Shown: positions 45,221 to 54,463 of the stretch, one piece after another
How the letters are laid out: the number at the start of each line of letters is the position of its first letter
Position numbering within the stretch: position 1 is the stretch's first letter
Assembly: GCA_964450715.1 (NCBI GenBank)
Contig: CAYVFC010000043.1
Coordinates: 1 to 56,018 of the forward strand
Length of the DNA: 56,018 nucleotides
From: CAYVFC01 sp964450715
GTDB taxonomy: Bacteria; Myxococcota_A; Polyangia; Polyangiales; JAFGIB01
Direction of reading: 5' to 3'
Translations under genes and position numbers: made by a program
The notes under the pieces: model-generated
The model's database searches: none
The model's input: the letters and a program-made list of their open reading frames with translations, nothing else
Told to the model about the DNA's origin: nothing

Positions 45221-47182
45221 TCACTCCTTGCCAGCTTCTTCGGCCGCTTCACCGGCGGCGGTTTCGGCCGCTTCACCGGCGGCGGCTTCGGCCGCTTCAC
45301 CGGCGGCGGTTTCCGTTGCCTCGCCGGACGTTTCGCCGGCAGCGGCTTGTTCCGGCGCTCCGTCAGCAGCTTCTTCGCTCTTCGCGGCGCCGATCTCCTC
45401 GATCTTACCGCCGAGTTTCTCCTTGAAGACGTCGCCGAGTGTCGCGCCGGCCCTGGCCGAGGCGGTAACGCGATCCTCCTTGTCGGCGTTGGCCTTCTCA
45501 CCGAACTTGAAGGCGTCGGCACCGGCATCCCCGACCGCGCTCTTCAAGGAGAGCGCGATGCGGCGCTCTTCCGGATCCAAGGAGATGATCTCCGCGTTGA
45601 CGATCTCGCCCTCCTTGAGGTGCCTGGCCGGATCCTTGCTCCACTCGTCCGGCAGCTCGGAAACGTGGACCAGACCCTCTACCCCGCGCTCGATCTCGAC
45701 GAAGATGCCAAAATCCGCCAACGACTTGACGCGCACCTCGAGCACCGTTCCCACCGGGTAGACCTCGGGGATACGAACCCAGGGATCCTCGTACAGCTGC
45801 TTGATGCCGAGCGAGACCTTCTTCTCCGCGTGGTTGATGGAGAGGATGATGGCCTCGACCTCGTCGCCCTTCTTGTACAGCTCGCTCGGGTTGTTGATGC
45901 GCTGGGTCCAGCTCAGGTCGGTCTTGTGGACCATTCCGTCCACGCCGTCGTCGATACCGATAAAGACGCCGTAATCGGTGATGGAACGGACCTGGCCGCG
46001 AATGATGTCGCCCGGATTGTACTTGCCGGCGAACTCCTGCCACGGATCGGGCTCGAGTTGCTTGAGGCCCAGGCTGATGCGCTTGGCCTGCGAATCCACC
46101 TCCAACACCTGGCACTCGATGGTCTGGCCCGTCTCCAGCACCTTGGAAGGATGCTTGGGCTTGCCCCAGGTCATCTCGCTGATATGGATGAGCCCCTCCA
46201 CGCCCTCTTCGATCTCGACGAAGGCGCCGTAATCGGTAATGGACACGACCTTGCCCTGCACCTTCTTGCCGATGGGATAGGACTCGGTCGCGTGCTCCCA
46301 GGGATCTTCCTTGGTCTGCTTGAGGCCCAGCGAGACGCGCTCGGTCTCCGGGTTGTACCTGAGCACGCGAACGGTCACCTCGTCGCCGATCTTGAAGACC
46401 TCGGAGGGGTGGCTCACGCGTCCCCAGCTCATATCGGTGATGTGCAGCAGGCCGTCGATGCCGCCCAGATCCACGAAGGCGCCGTACTCGGTGATGTTCT
46501 TCACCGTGCCGGTGACGACCATTCCCTCCTGCAGCTCGCTCAAGGTCTTGGCCTTCAGCTCGTCGCGCTCCTTCTCCAGCAGCACCCTGCGGGAGAGGAC
46601 GATATTGCCGCGCTTCTTATTGAACTTGATAACCTTGAATTGGTAGGTCTGGCCGATGAGCTTGTCGAGGTTTCTAACCGGCCTCAGATCGACCTGGGAC
46701 CCGGGTAAAAAGGCCTTCACCCCGCCGCGAATGGAGACCGACAGGCCGCCCTTGACGCGCGCGTTGATGGTGCCCTCGATCAACTCGTCCCGCTCGCAGG
46801 CGAAGCTGATCTCGTCCCAGACCTTGAGCTTGTCCGCCCGCTCCTTGGAGAGGATGACCAGCCCCTGCTCGTCCTCCTTGGCCTCGATCAGTACGTCGAC
46901 CTTATCGTCCACCTGCACCTTGACCTTGCCGGTGGTGTCGACGAACTCGCTCTTGGAAATGACCCCCTCCGATTTGTAGCCGATATCTACAATTACGGAG
47001 TCCTGGCCTACTTTGATCACGGTGCCCGTGACGATAGCGCCTTCTCTCAGCGTATCTGCCTGGGCGACCGAGGCCTCGAACAGCGAGGCAAAGCTCTCTT
47101 CTTCTTCGATTTCTTCGGTCGGCGCTCCGACTGCGTTCTCTCCTTGTGAGCTGTCGGCCAGTGCCTGATCTGTACTCGTCAT
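45221..47182 (-). CDS. rpsA: 30S ribosomal protein S1
   Basis: Binds mRNA and helps initiation. 653 residues with six S1 domains: 1 at about 40-110 (GAIVTGTVIKVGQDSVIVDI), 2 at about 125-195 (ARVKGGLSVSIRGGVKAFLP), 3 about 215-285 (NITEYGAFVDLGGIDGLLHI), 4 about 300-370 (SITDYGAFVEIEEGVEGLIH), 5 about 390-460 (SITDYGVFIGIDDGVDGMVH), 6 about 475-550 (SLADFGIFVEIERGVEGLVH). A C-terminal Ala/Glu/Gly tail of about 55 residues replaces an ordinary end. cmk lies upstream, the classical cmk-rpsA order, though 428 bases containing an inverted repeat separate them. Confidence 0.96.
   Translation of the reverse strand: MTSTDQALADSSQGENAVGAPTEEIEEEESFASLFEASVAQADTLREGAIVTGTVIKVGQDSVIVDIGYKSEGVISKSEFVDTTGKVKVQVDDKVDVLIEAKEDEQGLVILSKERADKLKVWDEISFACERDELIEGTINARVKGGLSVSIRGGVKAFLPGSQVDLRPVRNLDKLIGQTYQFKVIKFNKKRGNIVLSRRVLLEKERDELKAKTLSELQEGMVVTGTVKNITEYGAFVDLGGIDGLLHITDMSWGRVSHPSEVFKIGDEVTVRVLRYNPETERVSLGLKQTKEDPWEHATESYPIGKKVQGKVVSITDYGAFVEIEEGVEGLIHISEMTWGKPKHPSKVLETGQTIECQVLEVDSQAKRISLGLKQLEPDPWQEFAGKYNPGDIIRGQVRSITDYGVFIGIDDGVDGMVHKTDLSWTQRINNPSELYKKGDEVEAIILSINHAEKKVSLGIKQLYEDPWVRIPEVYPVGTVLEVRVKSLADFGIFVEIERGVEGLVHVSELPDEWSKDPARHLKEGEIVNAEIISLDPEERRIALSLKSAVGDAGADAFKFGEKANADKEDRVTASARAGATLGDVFKEKLGGKIEEIGAAKSEEAADGAPEQAAAGETSGEATETAAGEAAEAAAGEAAETAAGEAAEEAGKE
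45243..45314. repeat. 24-bp tandem repeat in the 3' end of rpsA
   Basis: Three near-identical copies of GCCGCTTCACCGGCGGCGGT followed by TTCG (45243, 45267, 45291), encoding AAGEAAE(T/A) repeats in the S1 tail. A multiple of three, so length changes keep the frame. Confidence 0.93.
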
Positions 47183-47449
47183 ATTTTTTCCAGGTAAACC
47201 TTTCGTGCGTACCGCTCCTCGGCCACCCCGGGCCCGGTACCGCGACCGGAAAACGACCCGAAATCGACCTCGAATGCGGCGCGTCGCGCCCTTCCCGGGG
47301 TACTGAACACCGGTCGAGCGAAACGCTTTGAACGGCGAAACCTAGCAGCGCCCACGCGGGGCTGTCAACCTGACAGCGCAATGCCGGCCGGCCCTAGAGA
47401 ACCGAACCGCTTAAATCCTGCGGGGTAACTCGGCATCGGCGCGGGCGGG

Positions 47450-47560
47450 CCGGCGCGCGTCGGTGCCGGACGCGCGGCTTGCGGCCGGCCTGCAATAGGT
47501 AACTGCGCTAGCAAGGGCCGGCCATCTGCAAGCCGCGCGTCCCCCATCGGCGCGTACCGG
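47450..47560. repeat. 111-bp imperfect inverted repeat between cmk and rpsA
   Basis: Arms 47450-47482 and 47528-47560 share GGACGCGCGGCTTGC exactly at their inner end (47468-47482 versus the complement of 47528-47542) and most other positions. GGCCGGCC occurs symmetrically inside (47483-47490 and 47516-47523). It sits in the 428-base space between cmk and rpsA and would be part of a leader if the two were cotranscribed. No open frame of quality is present. Confidence 0.7.
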
Positions 47561-47610
47561 CCTGGCCGCGCGCTAGCCGAAACACGCCGCACGTTTTAGC
47601 GGATCGCCGG

Positions 47611-48342
47611 TCATCCGCCGCCGTCGCCCGTGAACGCTTCCGGGACGCGCTCCCTGACCACCCGAGCGAGCGTCTCTACCATCTCCTCGATGCTCATCCC
47701 GCCGGAATCGACCAGTACGGCGTCCGCCGCCGGCCGCAGGGGAGCGGCCTGACGGCTGCTGTCCTGCTCGTCTCTCTTATGTATCTGGCGCAGCGTCTCC
47801 TCGAGGTCGGTCTCTTCCCCGCGTGCGCGCTGTTCTCGGCAACGCCGTTCCGCCCGCTCTCTGGGATCGGCCGTGAGGAATATCTTCACCTCCGCGTCGG
47901 GAAAGATCACGGTGCCGATGTCCCGACCCTCCATTACCACGCCGCCCCGCGAGCCCAGCGCGCGCTGCAAGCCCAGCAATGCGGCGCGCACGCGGGGATG
48001 CCTGGACACGTCGCTCGCCCCTCGCGAGATCTCGGGCCTGCGGACGTCGTCCGAGCGATCGACGCCATCAAGCAGCAGACGTGAAGCTCCCTTCTCGTCC
48101 CTCTCGAATTCGATCCGCACTGCTTTCGCCAGCTCGCCCAGGGAGCCCTCATCGGTCCAGTCGATGCCCCGTTCGCTGGCGGCCAGGGCGACCGCTCGAT
48201 ACAGAGCCCCCGTATCCAGCAGTCGGTAGCCCAGGCGCACCGCCAGCAGCCGGGCCGCCGTGCTCTTTCCCGCACCGGCGGGGCCGTCTATGGCTACCAC
48301 CGGGGCCGGGCGCCTCCCCGTGTATGGCTTACTTCCGCTCAT
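47611..48342 (-). CDS. cmk: Cytidylate kinase
   Basis: Phosphorylates CMP and dCMP. 243 residues, near the usual 220-230. P-loop IDGPAGAGKSTAARLLA at about 18-34, YRLLDTGALYRAVAL, MEGRDIGTVIFPDAEVKIFL, and the LID-like RCREQRARGEETD with RDEQDSSRQAAPLRPAADA. The ATG start lies inside the end of mutS (14-base overlap), so cmk is likely translated from the mutS transcript. Confidence 0.96.
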   Translation of the reverse strand: MSGSKPYTGRRPAPVVAIDGPAGAGKSTAARLLAVRLGYRLLDTGALYRAVALAASERGIDWTDEGSLGELAKAVRIEFERDEKGASRLLLDGVDRSDDVRRPEISRGASDVSRHPRVRAALLGLQRALGSRGGVVMEGRDIGTVIFPDAEVKIFLTADPRERAERRCREQRARGEETDLEETLRQIHKRDEQDSSRQAAPLRPAADAVLVDSGGMSIEEMVETLARVVRERVPEAFTGDGGG

Positions 48343-50986
48343 CGTCCTTGCCCGTGACCATCGCTTTCAACCTGTCCAGCGTCACGATGGCCTCTACCGG
48401 CGTCAACGCTTCTACGTCCAGCTCGCGCAACAGCTCCTCTGCCTCGGACGGCGTTACCTGCGGTCCCGGGCGGGCGAACATGTCGAGCTGCACCGCGCCG
48501 GTCGCGTCCTTGGCTCGCAGCGAGGCGCGGGCTCCCGAGGGCAGCGCGGCGCCGGTCTCCAGCTCCTTGAGAATCGCCCGTGCTCGCGCCAGTACCAATC
48601 CGGGCAGCCCCGCCAGCTTGGCGACCGCGATGCCGTAGCTCCGATTGGCGCCCCCCGGTACCAGCTTGCGCAGGAAGACCACCTCGTTGCGATACTCCTT
48701 GGCCGCTACGTTATAGTTGACCACCTTCTCGCGCGTGGCCTCGAGCTCGCACAGCTCGTGGTAGTGGGTGGCGAACATACCGCGGCATCCGATGGCGTCG
48801 TACAGGTGCTCGGCCACCGCCCAGGCGATGGCCAGACCGTCGTAAGTGCTGGTACCGCGACCGATCTCGTCCAGAATGACCAGCGAGCGCCGCGTGGCGC
48901 CGCGCAGGATCTCGGCCGTCTCGTTCATCTCCACCATGAAGGTGCTCTGCCCCCGCGCCACCGCGTCGCTGGCACCGACCCGAGTATAGATGCGGTCCAC
49001 CAATCCCAGCCGGGCCTCGTCCGCCGGCACGAAGCCTCCGGCCTGACCCAGGATCACGGCCAGGGCCACCTGCCGCATGGCGGTGGACTTGCCGGCCATG
49101 TTGGGCCCGGTGATCACCATCAGGCGTTGGCGGTCGACGTCGAGCTCGATGTCGTTGGGCACGAAGCCGCCCGCCGGAGCCAGCTGTTCCACGATTGGAT
49201 GGCGCGAGCTCTTGAGCGCTATCATCAGCGAGTCGTCGACCAGGGGGCGCACGTACCCGAAGCGATGTGCCGCCTCGGCAAAGGCCGCGTGCACGTCCAG
49301 GTCGCCGATCCGGGCGCCGAGCGCCCGCAACCGGGCCGACTGCTCCCCGACCTCTTGGCGGAGCTGTTCGAAAAGCTCGCCCTCCAGGGCGCGCAAGCGC
49401 TCGTCCGCGTTCAGAATGCGAGTCTGCAGCTCGTCCAGCTCGTCGGTGGTATAACGCTCGCCGGTTGCGACCGTCTGCTTGCGCCGGTAATCGGGCGGTA
49501 CCGCCTTCAAGTTGGATTTGGTCACCTCTATGTAGTAGCCGAATACCCTGGTGAAACGGATGCGCAACGAGCCTATCCCGGTCCGTTCCCGCTCCCGTTT
49601 CTCCAGCTGCAGGATTACGTCCTTGCTCGAAGAGGAGAGCTCCCTGAGCTCCACCACCTCCGGATGGAAACCGTCCGCGAAGATACCGCCCGCGTTGCTG
49701 CCGGGCGGCGGCTCGTCTACCAACGCCCGGGAAAGGGTCTCGAACACGTCGCGGCACAGGTCGGCCTGCAAGAGCCCGGCCAGCGCGTCATCGGTCGTGC
49801 GCTGCTGTCGCTTTTCAACCTCCCCCACCACCAGGGATGCCGCTTGTAGCCCGTCCCGTATCGCGCCCAGATCCCGCGGCGTGGCCACCTGTAGCGCCGC
49901 GCGGGTGGCCAGCCGCTCCAGGTCGCCCACCGCGGCCAGAAGCTCCCGGATGCGTGCGCGCAGCGCCGAATCGGTCAGCAGGGCTTCCACGCTGTCATGC
50001 CGGCGGCGGATCGAGGCCACGTCGCAGAGCGGTGCGAGCAAGCGTCGGCGCAGGGTGCGCGCTCCCATGGAGCTCTTGGTGAGATCGACCAGGTGGATCA
50101 ACGATCCCTTGCGTTCGCCCGTAAGCGTCCTGACGACCTCCAGGTTGCGCACGGCCGCGTCGTCCAGGGCCAGGCGCTCGCCGGGATCGTAGGGCGCGAT
50201 GCGCTGAATGCCGAGAGGAACGCCGGGCTGGGTTTGCTGGGCGTACTCGATGACCAGCGCGGCCGCCGAGAGCGCGGCCTGCTCCAGCGCCGGTTGCCCG
50301 CCGCCCGGCAGGCCCGCCGACAGTTGGCGAAAGCTGTCCGCCCCGAGCGCTTGCTCGATCTGCTCGTCCGATCGCACGCGCTGCGCCGACGACGGCAACG
50401 CGCGGCCGAGCTCTTCTTTCAATCCGGTGATCCCCTCGTGTAGCAGGATCTCGCTGGGATCGAGGCGGACCACCTCGGACAGCAAGTCGGTCCGACTGCC
50501 CAGCGCGCAGGCGCGGACCTCCGAGGTGCTGAGCTCAAAGGCGGCCAGCCCGAAGCGCTCCTGCCCCGCGACCAGGGCGAGCAGATAGTTGTGCTTCCGC
50601 GCGTCCAGCGCCTCCGGATCGAGCACGAGCCCCGGGGTGACGACCCGCACGACCTCCCGCGGTACGATCCCCTTGACCTTGGAGGGATCCTCCATCTGCT
50701 CGCAGATGGCCACGCGCTGTCCTTTCTCCAACAGCCGCGCGATGTAGCCGGACGCCGCATGGTAGGGCACGCCCGCCATGGGAATGGGGTTGCCGTCCGC
50801 GTCCGCGCCGCGCGAGGTGAGCGCGATATCGAGCAGCCCCGAGGCCAGGACCGCGTCCCCGTAGAACATCTCGTAGAAATCCCCCATGCGAAAGAAGACG
50901 ATCGTATCCGGGTAGCGCTCCTTGGCCAAAAAGAACTGCTGCATGGCCGGGGAGGCGGACGCGGTCTTCCTTTTTGCCGACGGCAC
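48329..50986 (-). CDS. mutS: DNA mismatch repair protein MutS
   Basis: Mismatch recognition ATPase. 885 residues from GTG 50986, normal. The mismatch-binding Phe-x-Glu is Phe37-Tyr-Glu39 (RMGDFYEMF). Connector, lever and clamp regions follow, then the ATPase with Walker A GPNMAGKSTAMRQ, FMVEMNE, Walker B LVILDEIGRGTSTYDG and FATHYHEL. The C-terminal domain is short. mutL is not in the window. It ends over the start of cmk. Confidence 0.97.
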   Translation of the reverse strand: MPSAKRKTASASPAMQQFFLAKERYPDTIVFFRMGDFYEMFYGDAVLASGLLDIALTSRGADADGNPIPMAGVPYHAASGYIARLLEKGQRVAICEQMEDPSKVKGIVPREVVRVVTPGLVLDPEALDARKHNYLLALVAGQERFGLAAFELSTSEVRACALGSRTDLLSEVVRLDPSEILLHEGITGLKEELGRALPSSAQRVRSDEQIEQALGADSFRQLSAGLPGGGQPALEQAALSAAALVIEYAQQTQPGVPLGIQRIAPYDPGERLALDDAAVRNLEVVRTLTGERKGSLIHLVDLTKSSMGARTLRRRLLAPLCDVASIRRRHDSVEALLTDSALRARIRELLAAVGDLERLATRAALQVATPRDLGAIRDGLQAASLVVGEVEKRQQRTTDDALAGLLQADLCRDVFETLSRALVDEPPPGSNAGGIFADGFHPEVVELRELSSSSKDVILQLEKRERERTGIGSLRIRFTRVFGYYIEVTKSNLKAVPPDYRRKQTVATGERYTTDELDELQTRILNADERLRALEGELFEQLRQEVGEQSARLRALGARIGDLDVHAAFAEAAHRFGYVRPLVDDSLMIALKSSRHPIVEQLAPAGGFVPNDIELDVDRQRLMVITGPNMAGKSTAMRQVALAVILGQAGGFVPADEARLGLVDRIYTRVGASDAVARGQSTFMVEMNETAEILRGATRRSLVILDEIGRGTSTYDGLAIAWAVAEHLYDAIGCRGMFATHYHELCELEATREKVVNYNVAAKEYRNEVVFLRKLVPGGANRSYGIAVAKLAGLPGLVLARARAILKELETGAALPSGARASLRAKDATGAVQLDMFARPGPQVTPSEAEELLRELDVEALTPVEAIVTLDRLKAMVTGKDDERK

Positions 50987-51007
50987 GATCCGGCTCCCCC
51001 GACGCGA

Positions 51008-54000
51008 TCAGAATACGTAAGACGCTCCCAGCAAACTGGTGGGAAATGGCTGAAGCGGTATCCGGACCAAACCGCGCAGCACCTGGTCGACGGCGAACAG
51101 GCTCCGGCTCACCGGATCGTAGCGAAGCTCCACGGGCAGGGTTCCATGGGAATAGTAGTAGGTCCCCACGTAGCCCAGGTTGCCCGATAGGGTGCTGACC
51201 GCCTGCGGCCGAACATCCAGGGCGAAGGTCGGATCCCGGCTCTGTTGTTTTGCCAGCTTGAAGGCGATGGCGCCGTTGTCGAACAGCTCCTGCTCGTAGG
51301 CGCGCCCGGCGGGGATGCTCGGGTCACAGACGCGGCAGAGGCCGTCCGGCCCCGCGCATACCCCGTGCAAGAACCCGCTCGTATCACCCACCACCGTATA
51401 GCTCTCGCGCGAACGGATCTCGTAGCTCACGGGCATCCCGGAAGTGCAGTAACGGACCAGCTCGTAGGTCAGCAGCGAATCGTTCAGCCCCGCCGGCCCC
51501 CACTGCCGGACGAGCTTCTCCTCCAACTCCAGCCGATCGGACCAGGAGCGAACGATGGGCAGGGCCGCGCGCGGCACGATTTCGTCCGCCAGTTTCTCGG
51601 TCAACGCCTGGCAATCCTCGGGTTCGAATCGGCCGCCCGGATTCAACTCGGGGCGGTCGTCTGCTTCGAAATCGATGATGGACCGGGGGAGGGGCTCCGA
51701 GACGATGACCAGCATGTCGCCCGTCCGCGGCGCCTGCTGCTCGCCACCCAAAACTCCCAGCTCGCACCAGTCGCCCTCGCTACCCCGGAACTCCAACCGC
51801 CCGGAGAGGTTCTCGGAATCCGTGGCAAGCACGAACCTGCCTCTCGCGTCGAAGCTCCCCGGGATCTTCCCTTCGTAGCTGACGATCCAGTTCTCCCCGT
51901 TTAGCTTCCAGGGCTCGATCCCGACGCAAACGAAGGCGTCGCCGCTCTGCTCGCTACAGGTCTCCTCCGGCTCCGCGACTACGCCGGCGTCTGCCCCGGC
52001 GTCTGCCCCGGCGTCTGCCCCGGCGTCTGCCCCGGCATCCGCCCCGGCGTCCTTGTCCGCGGCCGTCTCCGGCTCGCCTTCCCAGTCGGGATCGGGGAAG
52101 GAACGAGCCATGGAAGCCAGACTGCTGCAATCGACGCGGCAGAGCCCGTGCTCCTGCGCCGCCTCGGTCGTCCCGCTGTTCTTCACCGTGTAGTACTTCC
52201 CGTTCACGATGAAGCTCACCGAGCTCTCGGGCGCCGCCGAGGTGAGAACCTCCGCAATACGGGGCCGGTGTCGCCGGATACCCACCACTACCTGGTTCCC
52301 CTCCTGGTCGAGGCACTTGCGGCAGCGGCTCTCATCGAAGGCGATGAGCTCGCCTTGCGGATCGCGGCATTTGACGCACGCCTCTTGCACCTCGAAGGTG
52401 AAGGGGGTTTTGTCCTCGTTACAGCAGGTGCGGCAATGCTCGCCATAGCGCGCCGTGATGCCCTGGAGCCGGGAAACCCCGACGTCGTCCTTGAACTCGA
52501 TGCACTGATCCTCGATGGTGCAGGTCGCGCCGTAAAAGGTACTCGTGTCCATCACCTGCTCGCCGGTTTCTGCTATGAAGATGTCATCTCCGTTCGCGTT
52601 CAGGCATTCGCTATGCCGGCACGCGCGCAGGTCGACCGCTCGCTTGTCGTGGATATCCACCACGTAGATCCCCCCGTTGCGCGCGGCCACGGCTAAAAAG
52701 ACGCCTTGCAGCTCCCGCGGCACCGGAGCGTAGTTGACACCGCCCAGGCTTTCCGCCCTCACGCAATTGCAGCGGCTCACGAAATCGTCTCCGGGCTCGA
52801 AGCCCGGCGTGATGATCTCCAGCGAGGTGCCGACGGCGTATGGCAGCGGTATACGGTCCGGCTGGCGCGCGCCGGCGATATTGACCAGCAGCACCTCTCC
52901 GGTCATCGCGTCGATGGCCATCACCGAGCCGTCAGTCGCGTCGATGGCATAGGCGTACTGCCTGGAGTCCGAGGGGATGTAGGGCGGAGAGCCGCTCGAA
53001 CCGCCCGGCGGTCCGCTGCCCGAGGCAGAGGCATCGGCACCCGCGTCGAGCGGTATCCACGGCAATCCGCTTCCGGAGGCCGAGGGGCCTTCTCCCGCGT
53101 CGCCCTGCCCTCCGCCGTCACCGCCCGGGAACCGCCCGGTACCGCCCTCGAGCATGGTCCCGGCGTCCCGCTCGACACCGGCGTCGAGCGTGAAACCGGC
53201 GTCTAGATCCGCTCCGGCATCCGGCTCGCTTGCAGGCTCTGGCTCGGAAGGGGCAATGGAGGCCGGTATCTCGATGGGAACCGGAGGGGTGATAACCACG
53301 TCCCGTACCGGAACGCCCACCACCCAGGGCGACGGCAGCTCTCGCTCCCCGTCGCCGACCTGCTCGTCGGCGTACTGCGAGAACTTGTCGAGCTCGATGA
53401 CATGGATGACCGGTAAGGCGCTGTCCGCAACCAGCAACCGCGCCGGTCTCATCCCGTAGCCATCCACGGCCAGCGCCACTGGCCTCGGTTGAGGAGCATC
53501 GCAGGGAGCCGTAGCGGCCATCCCGCCGTCGGGCTGCGCCCCGCCGTCCGCGCCGTTGCCGCCGGGATCGAGGTCGACGCTCGCGTCGAGCCCGCCCGCC
53601 CCCGCGGTTCCCGTCCCGATATCCGCGCCGGGCGCGTTACAGGAAAAGGAGAGAGCGGGCTCGCGTTCGAAGGACGGATCCGGCTCGCTGAGGGCGAACC
53701 CGCAGGCATACGCGTACGGCTCCTCGGGCTCGGAAGGCTGAACCGCGGCCTTGATGCGCATCAGTTTCTCGCTGGAATAGGCGGGCAGTCGCAGCACCTC
53801 GATACCGATCACCGCTCCTTCGTCCTCGGGTCGCGTACATCCCGCCTGACCGCCCAACTGCTCGGAACGCGGACCGCGACAAAGCGACAGGCGAACGATG
53901 GAATGCGAATCAGGAACCGCCAGAAACAGCGCGTCTTCCGCGGGCGATAGGACCATGTCGACCGGTCCGCCGGGGAGCGGGGTACGGCTGCCCGTGATCT

Positions 54001-54463
54001 CCCCGGCAGTCGCTCCGGGCAAGAAGGCCCGCGTCGATATGACGGTGACATCGCGAGATCCGAAGTTGGCCACATAGGTCGTTTCCGGATGCGCGGCCGG
54101 CACTACGATGGCCTTGGGGATCTCCCCCACCGGAACAAAGGTGTATCCCGGGACCTCCGGCCTGCTGTCCATTACCCTCGCCCGATTCAAGTTCACCGCG
54201 GCCACCTCTCCGCGGCTGGTCTGGGTCACCAGCGCGTACAGCACCCGTTCGTCCTGGCTAGCGCACTCCTGCATCGGTCTCGGTGAGAGGGCTTTGCCGT
54301 CCTCGTCGATATCGAAGCAAGCAAAAGCGACCCGTTCCGGCCGCTCGAAGCTGCTCTGGCTAAGCGGCTCGACCTCGTCGCTACACGCCGAGCAGAGAAG
54401 CGAGCACGCGCATACCAGGAGCAACCGAGCCGCGGTCATCCGCGGTATTCTCCTCCTTTTCAT
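51008..54463 (-). CDS. Large lipoprotein, beta-propeller-like with Cys-cluster domain
   Basis: 1151 residues from ATG 54463, which overlaps the stop of the upstream gene (ATGA) and has GGAG six bases before. The signal ends in LLCSAC (Cys27). The next several hundred residues repeat YVTN-like beta-propeller phrases (TYVANFGSRDVTVISTRAF, VDMVLSPAEDALFLAVPDSH, RLLVADSALPVIHVIELD), interrupted by Asp/Ala/Gly and Pro/Ser linkers. Residues about 670-725 hold a Cys group: CRTCC, CVKC and CRKC. A DAGA repeat lies at about 803-825. The C-terminal region (IVRSWSDRLELEEKLVRQWG, VELRYDPVSRSLFAVDQVLR) may complete the propeller. Function unknown; an outer-membrane or surface location is likely. Confidence 0.82.
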   Translation of the reverse strand: MKRRRIPRMTAARLLLVCACSLLCSACSDEVEPLSQSSFERPERVAFACFDIDEDGKALSPRPMQECASQDERVLYALVTQTSRGEVAAVNLNRARVMDSRPEVPGYTFVPVGEIPKAIVVPAAHPETTYVANFGSRDVTVISTRAFLPGATAGEITGSRTPLPGGPVDMVLSPAEDALFLAVPDSHSIVRLSLCRGPRSEQLGGQAGCTRPEDEGAVIGIEVLRLPAYSSEKLMRIKAAVQPSEPEEPYAYACGFALSEPDPSFEREPALSFSCNAPGADIGTGTAGAGGLDASVDLDPGGNGADGGAQPDGGMAATAPCDAPQPRPVALAVDGYGMRPARLLVADSALPVIHVIELDKFSQYADEQVGDGERELPSPWVVGVPVRDVVITPPVPIEIPASIAPSEPEPASEPDAGADLDAGFTLDAGVERDAGTMLEGGTGRFPGGDGGGQGDAGEGPSASGSGLPWIPLDAGADASASGSGPPGGSSGSPPYIPSDSRQYAYAIDATDGSVMAIDAMTGEVLLVNIAGARQPDRIPLPYAVGTSLEIITPGFEPGDDFVSRCNCVRAESLGGVNYAPVPRELQGVFLAVAARNGGIYVVDIHDKRAVDLRACRHSECLNANGDDIFIAETGEQVMDTSTFYGATCTIEDQCIEFKDDVGVSRLQGITARYGEHCRTCCNEDKTPFTFEVQEACVKCRDPQGELIAFDESRCRKCLDQEGNQVVVGIRRHRPRIAEVLTSAAPESSVSFIVNGKYYTVKNSGTTEAAQEHGLCRVDCSSLASMARSFPDPDWEGEPETAADKDAGADAGADAGADAGADAGADAGVVAEPEETCSEQSGDAFVCVGIEPWKLNGENWIVSYEGKIPGSFDARGRFVLATDSENLSGRLEFRGSEGDWCELGVLGGEQQAPRTGDMLVIVSEPLPRSIIDFEADDRPELNPGGRFEPEDCQALTEKLADEIVPRAALPIVRSWSDRLELEEKLVRQWGPAGLNDSLLTYELVRYCTSGMPVSYEIRSRESYTVVGDTSGFLHGVCAGPDGLCRVCDPSIPAGRAYEQELFDNGAIAFKLAKQQSRDPTFALDVRPQAVSTLSGNLGYVGTYYYSHGTLPVELRYDPVSRSLFAVDQVLRGLVRIPLQPFPTSLLGASYVF
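51987..52052. repeat. 12-bp tandem repeat encoding a DAGA tract
   Basis: GCGTCTGCCCCG repeated four times, then a variant copy and a partial one, coding on the minus strand for alternating Asp-Ala-Gly-Ala. A frame-preserving unit inside the large lipoprotein gene. Confidence 0.92.
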
